From assembly GCA_023416875.1 (NCBI GenBank), contig JAEZGT010000191.1, forward strand, positions 1 through 6,545: a stretch of 6,545 nt of DNA, given 5' to 3'. Position 1 is the stretch's first letter; each line of letters begins with the position of its first letter. Positions 6,401 to 6,545 of the stretch are shown here, one piece after another. The stretch comes from Pseudomonadota bacterium. Lineage in GTDB: Bacteria > Pseudomonadota > Gammaproteobacteria > Pseudomonadales > Cellvibrionaceae. Below the pieces are notes generated by a model that did not search any database, was not told the origin of the DNA, and saw nothing but the letters and a program-made list of their open reading frames with translations. The translations under genes were made by a program, and so were the position numbers.

Positions 6401-6545
6401 AAGTTGCTCAGCGCGTTGAGTGCCGTAAAACGCTCTACGCCTTCGACGAGCAAGCCAGCGGCAAGACCACGAGACAAATCGACACTTATGGGCGCATCGT
6501 AGCGGAAGTTGACCGCATCGGATCCTTCACCGCCGTTAATGCGAC
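3499..6545 (-). CDS. C-terminal part of a giant RTX/filamentous-hemagglutinin-like exoprotein, probable TpsA (5' end cut by window)
   Basis: The frame is open from the right edge to the stop at 3499-3501, giving 1014 residues. No convincing start is visible: the TTG at 6477 lies inside a repeat, and the 22 codons before it carry another GGEGSD motif. Numbering from that TTG, residues 1-305 hold three modules about 114 residues apart (W-T-V-D-G at 35, W-T-I-D-G at 148, W-N-I-D at 263), each leading into an RTX-like G-G-x-G/H-x-D turn. Residues 297-347 form an RTX cluster. Residues about 390-910 are short hydrophobic strands split by N, G and D turns, as in beta-helical adhesins; VIFDFATNDF plus NLTLVDQNAIEL (619-650) matches a pattern I recall from filamentous-hemagglutinin-like repeat proteins. 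The end is acidic (DEEEREEEE). There is no cysteine, no membrane segment and no recognisable toxin domain. The likely role is a surface or released adhesin, secreted by the TpsB encoded next. The TPS domain, which would prove this, is not in view. Confidence 0.85.
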   Translation of the reverse strand, partial: RINGGEGSDAVNFRYDAPISVDLSRGLAAGLLVEGVERFTALNALSNLIGVDAESTWTVDGANAGSVRYLLASGTEAINVAFDGFGNLLGGSGDDRFVVAQGGSLSGTLDGGTGRNVVDLQGLTSDVHVATATDVALPTGVARLSLVNVDELIGNGRTWLYGASDRSYTWTIDGARSGRVTSTLVDDGNRVLAFENLSAIRGGAHDDIFQVTIATPLLSLDGGSAVTADLVDYSLVNGNLRINVAEALSGQNGVITGIEGIRGNNAGPDSLHTAELIGPDGGAVWNIDNFGGLADGVNDGEVSFGDQTISFLDFNLLTGGAGNDTFNQSSSVVLGVLNGGAGNDTFNIDLAGANTGTRVIGGTGNDTLLLRGGEAEGVLTYTAVANGGEFDYGFAGEHYKVGHQEVENLLDQSLAETLEIRGASLAETFALGNGRFQVNGGDMIEHRNKRDIAVRTGINDIIDIAENLQVAGTLTLANGTVTANDPASASITAPRLVLDSVRDVGLASARLRTSVEDLLVLNSVGDIYLQEQNGLNLAEFNANGVFDLLLLNGDLSNSAPLYSADVFRVSADNGNITLTGANQLRDDVALSGQRVELHNATTLTLVEVNAEDLILRTQRGIEGDGPVVVSGLTSIDAQGDVIFDFATNDFNRVQVTNAVNLTLVDQNAIELLDINASGAVVIRSTNNLSLTDQVTGANGVSVSSGNGSINQNGTITTSNGAVVVSAGNGEINMDDDARIVANGGSVNINAGAGDVNMGGGTRITANGGDVNIVAADSVVVAEVVSSGTVVINAGSGNVSDANGGATNVTAGGLQSASNSGFGSNDAIETAVGSINVATNSGNVAVNNTGAVTVEGVRTGQGDISIVNQGDVELGGGSISAQDGANGGSVDISVSQGSVTQSGSTQIPAVKGTGSVVISAPDGAIGAGGGLRVDAPIVEIIAAIKAGEIFVNPGADKIEYFSGSFKFDDQLLAIAPLEDINPAIFANVRSYFFNDISLLLPRDQRYDEEEREEEE
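4232..4447 (-). repeat. Tandem 24-residue (72-bp) beta-helix rung repeats
   Basis: Units at 4232-4303 and 4304-4375 are clear copies at DNA and protein level: G-x-V/I-N-M-x-x-x-x-R-I-x-A-N-G-G-x-V-N-I recurs (SAGNGEINMDDDARIVANGG and NAGAGDVNMGGGTRITANGG). A more diverged, slightly shorter unit (SSGNGSINQNGTITTSNGAV) occupies roughly 4376-4447. The period and the alternating strand-turn pattern fit successive coils of a right-handed beta-helix. Confidence 0.75.
5437..5589 (-). repeat. RTX nonapeptide cluster (predicted Ca2+-binding beta-roll)
   Basis: Three good G-G-x-G-N-D-T-x-x motifs occur close together: GGAGNDTFN (5563-5589), GGAGNDTFN again (5503-5529) and GGTGNDTLL (5437-5463). The first two are 60 bp apart and share the 14-bp stretch TTGAAGGTGTCGTT (plus strand, 5504-5517 and 5564-5577). 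In known RTX proteins the Asp at the sixth position binds calcium, and it is kept in all three. Confidence 0.8.
5563..6545 (-). repeat. About 114-residue tandem modules combining a W-x-I/V-D-G segment with RTX-like turns
   Basis: The segments at 6247-6381, 5911-6042 and 5563-5697 each run from a Trp (T-W-T-V-D-G, T-W-T-I-D-G, V-W-N-I-D-N) through a G-x-V strand and an F-x-x-F/L segment to a G-G-x-x-x-D-x-F turn. The tryptophans are 113 and 115 residues apart. Between them a second half-module (L-D-G-G ... V-D ... G-I/V ... E-x-I-x-G-N) also repeats, and a further partial copy starting GGEGSDAVN (6508-6534) reaches the window edge. The array therefore continues outside the window. The copies are diverged, so this is an old duplication. 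Confidence 0.75.

Noticed and set aside
6475..6477. TTG as the start codon of the large exoprotein
   Set aside because: The frame is open upstream to the window edge and those codons encode another RTX-like repeat (GGEGSD). No signal peptide follows the TTG, so it is internal.

Overview
The window looks like chromosome of a gammaproteobacterium. The first gene is a close match, from memory, to E. coli-type UbiD, and the rest is a two-partner secretion (type Vb) locus of the kind found in Gram-negative bacteria with an outer membrane. Moderate GC content and the protein style would fit a marine or environmental lineage such as the Cellvibrionaceae or a relative, but I cannot fix the genus from sequence alone.

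Layout: (1) Positions 1-1410, plus strand: ubiD, the prenylated-FMN-dependent decarboxylase of ubiquinone biosynthesis, missing about 26 N-terminal codons beyond the left edge. (2) Positions 1405-1432: a strong intrinsic terminator oriented for the minus strand, its U-tract overlapping the ubiD stop codon. (3) Positions 1440-3377, minus strand: a complete tpsB (ShlB/FhaC-family outer-membrane transporter) with signal peptide, two POTRA domains and a 16-strand-type barrel ending in phenylalanine. (4) Positions 3378-3498: a 121-bp gap holding an intrinsic terminator for the upstream gene, an imperfect symmetrical element and the tpsB ribosome binding site. (5) Positions 3499-6545, minus strand: the C-terminal 1014 residues of a very large secreted repeat protein, the likely TpsA partner. 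Its reading frame stays open through the right edge.

How the genes work together: the large protein would cross the inner membrane by Sec and the outer membrane through the TpsB barrel, folding outside as a beta-helix or beta-roll filament. The visible part is a mosaic. It has about 3 copies of a roughly 114-residue module joining a W-x-I/V-D-G strand segment to RTX-like G-G-x-G-x-D turns, then a tight RTX cluster, then filamentous-hemagglutinin-like beta-helix rungs including tandem 24-residue repeats, and finally a strongly acidic tail. The N-terminal TPS secretion domain that would prove the assignment lies outside the window. ubiD is a housekeeping gene that converges on the locus and has no functional link to it that I can see.

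The most unusual points are the roughly 50-residue helical insertion in POTRA1 of TpsB, the LRAF form of its normally VRGY/F loop-6 motif, calcium-binding RTX motifs inside a two-partner-secretion substrate, and a terminator separating the exoprotein gene from its transporter gene.
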